Below are positions 1 through 12,211 of a stretch of 64,000 bases of DNA, piece after piece; position 1 is the stretch's first letter, and every line of letters starts with the position of its first letter. Source of the DNA: Antedon mediterranea (taxonomy: Eukaryota > Echinodermata > Crinoidea > Comatulida > Antedonidae); assembly GCF_964355755.1 (NCBI RefSeq), contig NC_092671.1:20798001-20862000 (forward strand). Direction: 5' to 3'. The translations under genes were made by a program, and so were the position numbers. The notes beneath the pieces are model-generated. The model made no database searches and was not told where the DNA came from. It saw nothing but the letters and a program-made list of their open reading frames with translations.

Positions 1-948
1 ATGGCTGGATCTCAATTAGTGGCGTTCCTTTCCTAAAAAAAAGAGTCGATACTTCAAATTTGGTTATAAGTACAGGTATTGGAAATTTGCAACTTTTAAG
101 ATTTCAGACCATTTAAAATTTGACCTCAGATAATGTCTGATTCCTCAGAACTCGTAAACCGTACATCCTAGAAACATGAACATTATTACAAATGATGCAG
201 AAGTACTACTTTCTACTCATTGTTTAATAGAAACTTATGCATTCAACACAGTACTATTGGAGTTATTTAGAAATAATAGATCTGGATCTATTGGGCAAAC
301 CTTGAAAATGTAAAAAGATGCATGATAGAAGTCTAAATGTTTTATACAGTATAACATTATTTTCCATGCATTGTCGCATTGTGCTAGCTAATTGCTCACA
401 CCATTTTAGATATCACAATTTATTACATTTAATGTTACTTACAGTTATGTGTTTTGGTGGCTGGTTGTACTGAGCAAAATCTGTACAAATTACTACATGT
501 TAACTTTGACTTTGACTTAGCCTCACCATGGTTTGACTGAGGTAAAAAAAAAAAAAAACTTTTAGTAGCCCAACACTCTTTTAGTCACTAAAAATCTCTG
601 TACCGGAGTATCTTCAGAATGTTTGAAATAAGACTATGGCGAAGAACGTACTGTAACTTAGGATGTGTGTTAACCAATGGTGTTATTGTAAGGATCGTTT
701 CTTCTTCAACAAACTTTTAGGAATATAGAGCTGGAATATTCAATCATTTAATGATACCATTATAATGTTTTTCAGAGGATTAAATTAGCTCCTTGTCAGG
801 TAGACCAGGGTTCCCTTTCACACACACACACACACTGTATAATATATTCAAATTTACTTGCGAAGATAAGAAATATATTTTTACAATGTTAAACTTGGCA
901 CTCTCTATAGAACGAATGGTTGCTGCAATATTATAACTTTCTTACTAG
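1..948. other. AT-rich DNA, no gene seen
   Basis: No reading frame, RNA gene or element end that I can support. It holds short A-runs and a small CA run near 820-835. It could include intron or intergenic host DNA, or decayed repeat. Confidence 0.5.
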
Positions 949-1380
949 TGGTTGCTGAGACCAATGGTCAAAAATAAAGTTTCACGGTCATTTATGGCAA
1001 AAGTTGTCTATTAAAGTGAATATAAATATGTATCTTTTGCGTATTGTGATACCACCTACGACCATATCCGCCTAACGATTTCTGAGATATTAAAAGTGTG
1101 CTCTAAGCCAAAAATGTGCCGGCTATATCCAAATTAGGGCTTTATTGACAGTTTTATGATTGTCATTACACTTTCTGACCATTGGTTGCTGAGATATTCA
1201 TATGGCATATTTCTTGACCGGTGGTCAGAAAAGGGGTTTCTGTCCACTTTTGTCAAAAGTCTCCCATTAGAGTGAATATAAATATGGGTCTTCTGAGTAA
1301 TTTGGCACAAAAAGTATTCCAATAAACCCAGTATTTACCTCAAAGTCGTAACTTTGACCATATTGACCTTTTGGCCCCTG
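949..1380. repeat. Diverged copies of a dispersed complex satellite
   Basis: Two diverged units beginning with a (G/T)TGGTTGCTGAGA motif lie about 234 bp apart. They carry the phrases 'TGAATATAAATATG' and 'TTTGACC...TTGACCTTTTGGCCCCTG'. The same phrases recur near 2.3-3.6 kb and 50.2-50.8 kb, so this is an old, dispersed satellite family. No coding potential is seen. Confidence 0.5.
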
Positions 1381-2136
1381 TACTGACTAAGCAAAAAATT
1401 GATTTGTATTGATAAAAGGAAGCAAATAACATTGTTGGCATAGTTTGCTAGAGGGTGCAGATAACCCTTTCTGGCTCCCTACCTGAAAACACATCACTTG
1501 CTCGTGGAGGCGATAGAGGTTATTGGTTCTGATGAAATGAGTAGCTATCTTTGAAATTAAGCCTGTAAAGATAAATGTAAAACTATTTGAAAGATTCCAC
1601 AAAAATTAACTACAAATATCTATAGTTTAATAATTGAATATTATATTATGTATGTAGTTTATTTTCTTACATTACAAGTTTAATTGAAACAATTTTACAA
1701 TGCACTTCCAGTCGATACTTCAGCAAAATAAAACCACACTCCATAGTTAGTTGCCTCACTCTCATTTTCAATACTGTACTGGGAAAAAACAAGTTGCATT
1801 ATTTAACTTGGGTGATACTGTATAACTTGGCCACTACAAACAATTATAATAATAATAATAATTTTCTTTCTGTTTTTTATTAATTTTGTACAATATCCAT
1901 CCATTTAAAATGTTTAATAGGCACTTGACAAGTGGGCTCATAATAGTATCTAGAGTAGTCCTAGCTAGTAGTACTCAAGACTGGTTAGATTGAGTAAATG
2001 TAGGCCCTGTGTGTGTGTACATTTTTCCTGGCAAAATTAAATATAATTTATTTATTTAATGATATCAATATTTAACCAATTTCACTGTAGCACATAGCTT
2101 ATAGAGCCTAGGCCTATAGTCGAGTCAAACTGTTTC
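1381..2136. other. Unassigned AT-rich DNA
   Basis: Contains a short AAT microsatellite near 1848-1862. A 71-codon open frame exists on the minus strand at 1387-1602. It has no recognisable domain and looks like chance. Confidence 0.4.
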
Positions 2137-3677
2137 ATTACCCCAAAAAATTGCAAGAAAATGTTTTTTGATGAATTACAATAAAAAATGGTCTCAAAAA
2201 ACATATATCAAAAGTTTACCAAATTCGGACTACCGCAAAGGTTCAAAATTTGACGTTAAAAAAGATGGCCGCCAATTTTTGAAAATCGGTAACCGCTTGT
2301 AGTAGACAGCTGTATTTGGTGTCAAATTGTTCAAAATATATATGTTTATATTTACACTTTTTGAACATTTTGTTGAAACATGACCGGAAATTCCATGTTG
2401 TGACCTTTGACATATATGGCATGACGTTTATATATCTACGTAACTGCAAATCACATATTGGTGTCAAAATGTTCATAACATACATATTTATATTTACTGT
2501 TTTTGAACATTTTGTTCAAAAATAACCGAAAACATAAGGTTTTGACCTTTGGTACTTATGGCATGAAATATTTTCACATACATGTACAGGAGGCATGTTT
2601 TACGCGAATGATATTTTCATGCAGAGCCTATCAGCTTTTACGCACTTAGACACACAGCGTGTTGAAGTTTCATATGTAGTGTTTTGTAAAAATTGTTAAA
2701 TATAAAATACCTAAATTATTCCTAACTTGATTACAGAATATAGAGGAATCTTTATTTGTAATATATGTCAGGTTTGTGGACGTTCAGTTTAATTGTTTGT
2801 TCCGACATACCACTCTTCTGCTCCTTTGTAATTTCGTCCTCGTATAAATGCTCCACACACTTTCCAAAAAAAATCTGGAGTGGGATATTTGATGCACATT
2901 TACATTTCGATGGAGAGTTCAGATGTTTTATGATTCTTGTTCTTGTTGCCATATTTTGTAGCGAGAAGTTAAATTGTGTCATAATTGTTTTCATTTGATT
3001 GTTTTCACTGCCATTTGCCTTTCCTTTAATCCATTTTCAAATGCAATTCTTCCAGATCCTGTATGTATATTACAGGCTCTGCATAGACATCGTGTCAAAG
3101 GGAAAACCTTGTGTTTTCGATTATTTTTCAACAAAATTTTCAAAAACAGTAGATATAAATATGTATGTTCTGAACATTTTGGCACCAATATCAAGGTACT
3201 ATGATTTTTAGCTACGTAGATATGAACATTTTTTTATGCCATATATGGGTCAAAGGTCACAAAATGGAATTTCCGGTCATGTTTCAACAAAATGTTTAAA
3301 AAGGGTAAATATAAATATGTATGTTCTGAACATTTTGACACCAATATCAAGACTCTGTGATTTGCAGTTACGTAGATATATAAACGTCTTGCCATATATG
3401 TCAAAGGTCACAAAATGGAATTTCCGGTCATGTTTCAACAAAATGTTCAAAAAGTGTAAATATAAACATATATATTTTGAACAATTTGACACCAAATACA
3501 GCTGTCTACTACAAGCGGTTACCGATTTTCAAAAAATTGGCGGCCATCTTTTTTAACGTCAAATTTTGAACCTTTGCGGTAGTCCGATTTTGGTAAACTT
3601 TTGATATATGTTTTTTGAGAGCATTTTTTATTGTAATTCATCAAAAAACATTTTCTTGCAATTTCTTTGGGGTTAGG
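2137..3677. mobile_element. Foldback element with ~380-bp inverted arms
   Basis: The arm at about 2137-2515 is matched by a near-perfect reverse complement at about 3297-3677. Examples are 'TTGCAAGAAAATG' against 'CATTTTCTTGCAA', and a shared segment including 'GATGGCCGCCAATTTT'. The arms are built from tandem units of about 151-156 bp: 'TTTCAACAAAA' recurs at 3126, 3282 and 3433. The unique centre at 2520-3120 has only chance open frames. I found no clear target-site duplication, so it could be a foldback transposon or an inverted satellite block. The units share phrases with the satellite at 50.2-50.8 kb. Confidence 0.7.
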
Positions 3678-4046
3678 CCCTATATTTTCATATTTTGACC
3701 TGACTAACGCTTATAATGCTAACGTTCTTGCGCCGTGCCAGGAAAGTGGTATCAATCAATGTCAAGTGAGGTGAAACCGGAATATGGAATCTTTTAGTTT
3801 AGTCGCGTTTTTTTGTCTTATTTTTGCGGATACCATCCATAATCTGCTACAAGCAACAACCTTATTAAATCTAACATCCGTAAAGTTTAATGTGCTTTCT
3901 AAACACTGCTTTCATGGTGGAAACAATATTTAACGTCATGTTGTTATTGTGTATATAGGCGCTACATGAAATCGTAAATATTTGTATTAGGATAAAACTA
4001 TTTTAATCTATTTTTTTGCTCCACGGAGAATCACTTTTTCTCTATA
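3678..4046. other. Unassigned DNA
   Basis: Nothing recognisable between the foldback element and the following MITE. Confidence 0.4.
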
Positions 4047-4404
4047 GAGAGGGAACCAACAAGATGGTGGCTGCAATCGACCAATCAGATATGCCCTACG
4101 CAGTACGCACTGCTATACGCCTGTGTTGAGCCTATCTGCATGAGAATGATGATACGCAACGCAGCGTGTTACTGTTAAGCGTATAAATGCGAACGAATTC
4201 TATATGATCCTTGTATACAAAAATTGCTAGATTACCAAGAAATTATTGATTCCATTGCGATTAACAATATATCTAATTTTATAAAATTTCACTATGCTTT
4301 GACAAGTATGTTTTGTAATTAATGTCATTATTATAACATTATTATTTTAAAAATTAAATAATGTTTTTGAAGACATTTACGGCCGCCATCTTTTTGGTTC
4401 CCCC
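4047..4404. mobile_element. MITE with ~25-bp terminal inverted repeats
   Basis: The left end reads GAGGGAACCAACAAGATGG and the right end reverse-complements to GGGGGAACCAAAAAGATGG. That gives an imperfect terminal inverted repeat on a 0.36-kb non-coding element. The target duplication is not clear, so I do not assign a superfamily. Confidence 0.65.
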
Positions 4405-4554
4405 TCCTGTTGGAAGCACTTTTTAGTCTGGAGTAAGCCCTCTAGCCTTCGGCTTATTACACCTCTTTGAATTCAAACTAACTACAAGTTCTGAGAAATC
4501 CAGAGAGGCGTAATAAACATAGAGCATTAGAGCCATATTATAGGTCCTAGGTCT

Positions 4555-4730
4555 ATAATGGCGTAGAATAATTCTAAACCGCCTGGTGATATACTGAAAA
4601 ATATATATATAAACATCACAGGCCACCTGGTGATATGCTGAAATTTAATTAATTTTAAACGATAAAGATGAGGAACTATGTGAGAATATATATATACATC
4701 TTTTGTTGTGAAAGTTATATATTTCATCAA
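4555..4730 (-). mobile_element. Two SINE 3' tail fragments
   Basis: The phrases 'CCGCCTGGTGATATACTG', 'AAACATCACAGGC' and 'AATTTAATTAATTTTAAACGATAAAGATGAGGAA' (interrupted) match the 3' body of the tRNA-derived SINEs at 27.2-27.7 kb. Here the tRNA-related head is missing and two tails abut. The TATATA runs look like the SINE tail repeat. Confidence 0.55.
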
Positions 4731-6520
4731 GAAATTTGGTAAATGGGCAGTTTTTGGTCCGTGGGTTGAAAAATTTCATTTACTGATTTTGAACTCTTGA
4801 CCATGTTGAAGTTCTGGATTTCATAAAAAAGGAAATCAAATCTTTGCACTTGATCACTATTACAGTGAACAAGTTTTAAAGGTTGCCTAAAAAATCATAT
4901 TGCCATATACAGATCGGTGTTTAGTCCTTTTGCCATTCCCTACCAGATGATATCACCAGTTTTTTAACGTCTGACGTCTTTTTATTTATTTTTAGTTTAT
5001 TATTAAAATATAAATAGTGATGATTAATCAAACTCTACTTTTGACACAGATGTTGGCGGATTCTTAAAGGTACAAACATTGTAAATGTTGGGAAGCAAAA
5101 AACCTGTGTTGAACATAAACAACAGCTCTTATTCATTTTATCAAGATATTAAAATTATTCTGAAGTGAGAAACAAGTGAAAAACATAATTTAATTTTATT
5201 GTTTCACGTTATGTGTATCAATAAAAAAATTTGATTAATTGGTTACTAGCCACAAACCATGTTTGAAAAAACAACATTTTAGGCAAGTGCATAGAGAGGG
5301 TGGTAAAGAAAATATATCAAGCAGTTAATGCACAAATAAAGTAAATAAAAAATATCTAAATACCTATCTAAAATATTGAAATGCTTATATCGCTGTGTTA
5401 CATAACCTAATATTTTCAATTAAATTTAAATGAAGTGCCAAATCAATAGTTTTAACAAAATCCACATTATTTATCTTTACTGATATTTTAATCTAATTTT
5501 TGTAAACACTCATGTGGGCAATTTAAATGTACAACACCAGAAATGATTCAGTAACTACCAGAGTGGGGATAAAGATGTAAGCAGACCGCCAAGCATAAAC
5601 ACAGGAACTTGTGTAACAGAAAGTGTAACAAGGCCGACAGAGGTCGTGCTGAAGTGATATGATAATACGGTGAGTGAGGATTAAGTAATTCTTTGAATAT
5701 AGAAATGGATTTGTGATCCTAGGCGATGTCCCTGAAGCTTTAAAAACAAAGTGTAGAAACTGCATTGTAATAATGTTCGTTAGTTGTGTATAATTTTAAT
5801 ACATCACCTTAACAAATCGAAGTAATAATGGTCTAATTTTAACTTGGGTTGAGATAAAAACAGAATTAACAAAGCTCACTCATATTAATAGTGTTATTTT
5901 CACACTGATTATATACTGCTAAACCACAACCACCAATTGTTAAAAGTCCAATTTATCAGACACTAATAGCAAGATTAAATATACAGTATTAGAAAAGGAA
6001 TGTAAAGCATAGATAAATTAAATTAAATGCTTAAAAGCACTGATTATCAATTGTTGTGTAGATTCTGCCATTAATATGCCTACTTATCAAAGGGACAGAG
6101 TAGGCCTAGTAAGCTATTTGAAAAAAAAATGGCAGAAAAACAGATAAAAAGGAAAGTAAAAATGAGAGCAGAAATGCACAATCAGCTGCAGTATATACTT
6201 ACCTCTGTATTCCAAGACCCTGGTTACTACACGGATTTGACATCCATACAGGAAAAAAAAGAAAAAGAGTAGCATTGTCATTGTGAAGGTGCGACTGTAA
6301 TGCATTTTATGGGTACAAGTGTCATACTGTATTATGATGCAAATAGTACTGTAGCATTATTATGCGAATCGTGGAATTGTGGTTTAGAAAGGACAATAAG
6401 AGGCAGTAGGGAGGTAGACGTAAAACTAAGAGGTAGCAGCCTAATGGTAGTTCTCAGAGGAGGAAAGAGATGAGGCTTAGGCACAGGCAAATACTTCATA
6501 AATATGCCAGGAGAGAAGGC
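4731..6520. other. Unassigned AT-rich DNA
   Basis: About 1.8 kb with no supported gene or element. Open frames at 5523-5765 and 6114-6305 (minus) lack domains. A GTAAGT splice-donor-like site lies at about 6200 on the minus strand, but no exon can be defined. Confidence 0.4.
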
Positions 6521-6690
6521 AAGCTACTCATTGTGATTTTACTAAATGGCCAAGAACTCATTGTGATTATGGGAAACGGCCAAGAATTAATTCGATTGTA
6601 GTGAACAGCAAAGAACTCCTGCGACTGTGATAAACGGCGAAGGAACCATTGAGATTATGGTAAACGGCAAAGAAACCATTGCGATATGGA
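6521..6690. repeat. 30-bp minisatellite, about 5.7 copies
   Basis: Degenerate units of exactly 30 bp start at 6521, 6551, 6581, 6611, 6641 and 6671. The core is 'AAGAACTCATTGTGATTATG' followed by 'GGAAACGGCC'. The period is a multiple of three, but stops occur in all frames, so I do not call it coding. Confidence 0.75.
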
Positions 6691-7475
6691 AATAGACCAG
6701 GCTGTAGTGGACAATAAACGCAATTATAAACACATGGGAGTAATGTTGTTCTGTAATTGTGAATCTTTATAAGCTTTGAATATATGTTGAATTAAAAACC
6801 ATAAATGGCAATTAGGCTTTGTGATACAGTATGTTTTATAGTATATAATTGTAATTTACCCATGTGACAAGTATAAACAATGAAATGGCATTGATTTGGT
6901 TTAAAAAACAATTGTTTGCATTTAACATACTCTGCATACTGCAAATGGATACTTTATTTACTTTATATTTTATTTGATTTCCACATCATCCAACAGCGAC
7001 AATAACAGGATTGCATACATAGAAAAACAAAATAATACAATATACTGTATACCATTAATATTATATATAATTTTATATTTATTCTATTCAAAAAAACCTG
7101 ATGATGTATCTATATTGGGTAGATATTAATTGACAAAATCTAGGACAGGTGCTTGCAGTACATTTCTTATTGATATTATAATTTAAAATATTTCTAAATA
7201 TTCATTAAACATTGTTTTCATGCATAATCAATCAATATTTGTTTGTTAGACTGTATAAAACTTGTACTTGAACAAAAATTTTTTAAAAATATGAAGATAA
7301 ATTTTACAAATAATAAAATCTCCTATGGAGATAAATGCATGTACGACTTACTATGTCGGATTATTGTCCAAATTGAAATCATCTTAGATTCCTAAATATT
7401 AACTTCAATAAAAATAACGATAAAATAATGTGTAAAGAAAATTCAAGTACATAATGACCTGAGAATTTCTATTTA
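6691..7475. other. Unassigned AT-rich DNA
   Basis: No gene or element ends recognised. Confidence 0.4.
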
Positions 7476-8094
7476 GGGTATGTTCAGACTCACGGAGTTA
7501 TGGCGTACATATTTTTGTGTCTGAACCAGACTGCGGATTAGCGTTAGGAAGCTGTTACTCCGCGCCAGTGGCGTTAATAACTCTAGCAGGAGAGGGTAGA
7601 TTTAATAACGCTAATCCAGTGATGCATCATTGATTTTAACCTTAACCAATGAAAAGACACGACCACGATTAGCAGAAAGCAACTTTATACCTGTACCTGT
7701 ATACGACAATGAACTAGCTATGTCAAAATGTATTTTCAGGTTTTCAATTTGCATAGATTAAATCAATTAATCAGATAATTGTCCGTGTAATAATTACCTT
7801 TTAAATTATTTTGAATTAAAATGCAATTCTACAAGTAGTAAGAACAAATCAATATTTGAAGGTAACATTATTTAAATAAAAGTAACAGAAAAACAATTTT
7901 ATGATGTAAACTTTCATGCATTGTCATGAATGTATACATATAGTTCTATCTGCTTTGACCTGATCAAAGTGTTTTAAACGCAAGACATTGGAATGTTGAT
8001 CGTTGTGTCTGAACACCTTGGCTTTTAACGCCACGGATTACTGTACGCCTTGCGTAGATAATTCCACCGTAACTCTGTGAGTCTAAACATACCC
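7476..8094. mobile_element. 619-bp MITE, TA target, mariner-like
   Basis: The left end begins GGGTATGTTCAGACTCACGG. The right end reverse-complements to GGGTATGTTTAGACTCACAG, giving about 26 bp of terminal inverted repeat. TA dinucleotides flank both ends (7474-7475 and 8095-8096), as in Tc1/mariner insertions. No transposase is encoded. The left half recurs at 45.11 kb. Confidence 0.8.
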
Positions 8095-8096
8095 TA

Positions 8097-9867
8097 GGCA
8101 AGTTTGAAATGTTATGTTAAGCCACATAATTAATTTGATGATTTTATTGTCCTCATATAGATGGCATGTTTAATATAACTTCATATCTTTTTTCTCCCTA
8201 GTTTATTATTAAAAATTGTTAGACATAGTTTTCAATAATACTACTAATAATAACTATTATTATTTATTGTATAAATGTTATTTTTATAAAATTATTAGTA
8301 TTGCTTGCACTCACTTATGGATTAAACAAACTTTTATTTATAAAGACTCATTTATTGTCAACATTATATTTAATTACTTAATGATATAATGTTTATAAGA
8401 TGCAAAACCATACAATATATAATAATATTCATTGAACATTTCTGTTGTACACAACGCAAATAAAATAATAATTGTAGTATTGAATCATACATGCTCTGAC
8501 CAGGTACCATAACAATTAATTAAAAAGAAGATTAGATTAATTAAACAAAAACCATGAAAAAAAGTTTAACATTGAGGAGTAAAACTAAATTATACAGTTC
8601 AGGACTGACATACTGAATACTAATTATGTTTTATTACGATTTAGATATTCAAATTTTGTAAATATTTAATGTATCTTGATTGATGTATGTACATTTTAAA
8701 AATTTAACAAAGTTAACTTTTGTATGTTATGAAGTTTTGTGTCTACTGTAAAGCCTATTGTTTGTAAAAGACTATCATTAAATGTTGTTATTTTCAGTTT
8801 GTACTGTAGCTTATTTTTTAAAGATGAAGATAAGCATCCTCAGTCCAGTTGTACTGTAGAGCCAGAAGAAAATATCTGCCTTGGTTCTATCTGTTAATAA
8901 AACAACAAAATAGTGTTAAGAAGAAATGGAAAAAACATTGGAAATAAATGTTCCAAATATAGCTTTTTCTTATTACTGTGTTAGCATAAACGTTCTGCTC
9001 TATATTACAATGCAAGGTTTAATTTGTAGATCCAGGGACTGGGGTACAGAAATTAAGGAAAATATTTTATGAGAAAACATAGCGGCTTATTGCAAATAAT
9101 ATTTGCAGAAATAAAAATTACTTACAATTACTACAACAACTACATTGTGGGTCATTTGGTTATTCAATTCACCATATGTTATCTAGGATTACGGCTGGCT
9201 AAGTGGTGGTAACATTTTTCAGCGAAGAACATTCCTTGCCGTTACACATTTAGAGAAATGGCCACACATAATGTGAGAGTTGGGAGATAGTCAGTGGAAA
9301 CATTCTTACTGACCTAACTACCATTCATCTTATGAAACATTAAATTGGCTTAAAGTCTTTATTTATGTTTATTTTAACATTAGATACATTATTTAACTAT
9401 ATGTACATGAGTAAAACAAATCTAAGATTTTAAACTTATTTATTTAAATAAAATTTTAAATATAAAAAGGCAAGTAAAACAAGGCATTAATAAAAGGCAA
9501 TGAAGGCAGATAAAGTGTCTAATCTTAACGCATTATATTCAGTTTTCATATTGATAAATCCTCCACTATGGGTCACGCACAAAAGCTTTGCTGAACTTGA
9601 CCTTACATCTAATCTAGGGCATTGGGATTTTGATGTATTAAAACACAATGGCTTTGAATTTTTGTTATATCTTCGGCTATCTATGATGTATTGTTGTGCC
9701 CATTTAACCACCAACATTAGTAGAAGTCCATGGAAATTGAATATATCACACGGTATATACCTAATACTATACTAGATAACTTCACACAAAGCGGTTTTGT
9801 TTTCAGAAAATATACAAAAAAATGTAAATAAGTAAGATTAAATACTAGAGTTTTACTTGTATACTAT
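8097..9867. other. Unassigned AT-rich DNA
   Basis: About 1.8 kb with no supported gene. Overlapping open frames on both strands at 9487-9775 have no recognisable domain, and the dual openness argues against coding. Confidence 0.4.
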
Positions 9868-9975
9868 AAACACCACAGGTCCAGAACATTAATTCTAACT
9901 ACCCAGTGATATACTGCAAATTAATTCACTTTTAATTGTCATAGAAGTTTTGTGTCAGATAATATTTTTTGGTTA
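9868..9975 (-). mobile_element. SINE 3' tail fragment
   Basis: Reads 'TATAAACACCACAGG', 'CAGAACATTAATTCTAA' and 'CCCAGTGATATACTG', then a segment also present at 25681-25757 ('TGTCATAGAAGTTT', 'TGTC(A/T)GATAATATTT'). The tRNA head is absent. Confidence 0.55.
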
Positions 9976-10084
9976 GATGTTAATTTTTACATCTAGTACA
10001 AAAAAAGGGAAACGATGAATGCCAAATCTTCTAGATTAGGTAAAGGATATATAATCAAATTTATATGATTTTTCACAAGATTTT

Positions 10085-10482
10085 GATAGATAGATAGATA
10101 GAAATCTTTCTTTATTCTGGATTCATTCAATATTTGTACATTGTTCTTCCTTGAAGTCCTTACAAATTACAAATATAAACAATAAAAATGGAAAATTATG
10201 AAAACGTTTTTAAAGACTACAATACAAGAAACAAGAGAAAAAAACCAGTTAGATCAAATCTTTAAACGATTGCAAAGTTAATGAATTTATAGAGCTGCGA
10301 ATATCTGGTGAAAGATTATTCCAGAGTTTGACTGAGCGGTATTGAAATTTTCTTTTAACAGATTCATTATGCCATTTTGGTAAGACTAAAGTGTTTTTCG
10401 ATTTGCTTCTTGTATTTAAATTATGATAATTATCAATAAAATCATAAAAATAAATTAGGCATTTTCTTTTGGCGTAAGTCAA
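10085..10482 (-). pseudogene. 3' fragment of a non-LTR retrotransposon (LINE)
   Basis: On the minus strand the last ~77 codons read as a LINE C-terminus. They include 'LNTRSKSKNTLVLPK', then 'VKLWNNLSPDIRSS' and 'LQSFKDLI', matching the NTRSK...LWN.LP..I...FK pattern downstream of the reverse transcriptase in CR1/Jockey-type elements. The coding end is followed by a short 3' UTR and a tetranucleotide tail, (GATA)n on the plus strand at 10087-10105, typical of LINE 3' ends. It is 5'-truncated: no RT catalytic domain remains. It resembles the C-terminus of the larger LINE at 16.1-16.3 kb but is a different subfamily. Confidence 0.8.
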
Positions 10483-10499
10483 GGGTAGTCAAGGCACAT

Positions 10500-11317
10500 A
10501 TTTATCTACAAATATCGGCTTGTAAAAAATTTTTTTCATTTAACAACCTATTTCTTTCTTTTTAGATATATAAGAATAATCAGGGACACCTAAACCGCTG
10601 TTCCATGACTGTCGGCAACATCACTCACAAGTTTATCTGTTACACTCATTAAAAATCAATCTAGCTCATTAATACCCCTTTCAAACATTGACTGTGAAAA
10701 TAACATCAATTGACTTGTCACCTACAAATTAGTAACCTCGACCTCAGTTGTCGGTACTCTGTTATCAAAGCATTTGCAATTCAACTTTTTTTAACTCACG
10801 GCATAAACGATTAATGCTGGACAACAGACCCTTGAATACTACAGGTCACTACATAATACAAGCATTTGTGACTAAATCTTTTTTCTCACAAAATTTGTGT
10901 TTGTATAATTGGAAAATGTTGATTCGGAATCCAGGATTAGATTTTTCATTACCTTATTCATTTTGTGACTACATTAGGAAACGAAAAACACTTGCATTTT
11001 TCAAAAGGGACATGATCGATGTTGTATTTGTCTAATAGCCAGGCCACCATCGGCAAAACAGAGAAGGAATGTTTAAAGGCAATTTGAGTTTAATATTAAA
11101 GTCACGACTCGAAATGATCTTGTTCAATTTCATAATGCGTTATTTACAGCTTGCCTTCGGTAAGCACTCAACTATCTCAGTTAGCAGACCAGGCAATTTA
11201 TGTAGATCAACATCTTGCACGAAACTTTTCTATCCGGTCTCATACTTAACTGAAGATAGAACAATGGGTTTAGCTTCAATTAAATAAAGCACACGTAAAA
11301 TAGTAATATACGAAGTT
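10500..11317. other. Unassigned DNA
   Basis: Open frames at 10748-11035 and 11069-11287 have no recognisable domain. No element ends seen. Confidence 0.35.
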
Positions 11318-11815
11318 GCCGATTAGTAGACAGCTAAAACTGTGGGCTGGCTGGATTGCAATCATGAAGCAAACAAATATTTGCTGGTATTTCAGAAATG
11401 CTTTATTAAACTGTCAAATTTAAAAGTTAGTTGTACTGGATTATAATTACGTAAAATTTATGAGGTAAAACTTTCATCGTTGGTCAACAAAGGCAGTTTA
11501 AGGTTTTTGGTAAAATGTTATTTTCAAGCAGAATATTGATCATTGATAATATACTAGGAAATGAGATGGTAATTACAAAAATAAAATTGAATTGTTAGGA
11601 GAAAAAGCTTCTTGTCGATCACTATATACCATGCAAAATAGCAAAAAAGAGAAAAAAAAAAACAAAAACAAAATTACCCTGTCAATTCAAATTTTCAACC
11701 AATTACAATTTCTGACTGGCCTCAACATGGAAGGAGAAAAAATAATAATGAAACATTAATTAAATATATTTTAACTGTAAAAACATGTTTAGATTTTAAT
11801 ATGTGATAAATGATA
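11318..11815 (+). repeat. ~490-bp dispersed non-coding repeat, copy 1
   Basis: Begins 'GACAGCTAAAACTGTGGGCT' and matches 26347-26830 in the same orientation over its whole length, with scattered indels and clearly high identity by eye. I see no open frame or terminal repeats. It may be a segmental duplication or an undescribed element. Confidence 0.75.
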
Positions 11816-12041
11816 AAAGGCAAACACAAAAGGTTTGTCTTCTATGCACGCCATGGTACAACATATGCAATTGGTATGAATTTTGCAGTCAACATCCATC
11901 TTTCAACGGAGATGGTCATGGGCTATAAAAAAAGTTAACTAAATATTTACTGAATTAGGACTTTAAATTAAATATGTAAAAAATTATCTCTGGATCAAAA
12001 GGCGATCAAATGTGGAATTTCCAGAGGGCGTCATTCAAGAC

Positions 12042-12049
12042 TATAAAAG
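12042..12049 (+). promoter_or_regulatory. Candidate TATA box
   Basis: TATAAAAG lies about 170 bp upstream of the first LINE endonuclease codons. It is followed by a short GC-richer stretch and a splice-donor-like GTGAGT. Placement suggests a promoter for the LINE or for host DNA next to it; this is inference. Confidence 0.35.
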
Positions 12050-12090
12050 CAGGAACATTGCAAATGGCAGCAGCATTACCGTTTAGACAG

Positions 12091-12211
12091 GTGAGTTGAT
12101 AATAATAAACATTTATAAGATTATTTATGTAGGCTTTTGAACTATATTGTTATAACTCTTTCTAAAAGTGTAAGTCCTACGTTCACAGTATTCGTTTTAT
12201 TTCATTCTTAG
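12091..12211 (+). other. Candidate 121-bp intron in 5' leader
   Basis: Donor CAG|GTGAGT at 12088-12096 and a pyrimidine-rich acceptor ending TTCATTCTTAG at 12211 frame a short interval just before the LINE endonuclease coding region. The splice signals fit consensus, but there is no transcript evidence. Confidence 0.3.

Noticed and set aside
6180-6300. Possible host exon on the minus strand ending at AG|GTAAGTAT (about 6200)
   Set aside because: The donor fits consensus, but no acceptor with a suitable exon or recognisable protein could be found.
9487-9775. Overlapping open frames of 76 and 91 codons on opposite strands
   Set aside because: No domain, codon pattern or neighbour supports coding; likely chance.
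10748-11287. Open frames of 95 and 72 codons
   Set aside because: No recognisable motif and no splice structure supporting them.
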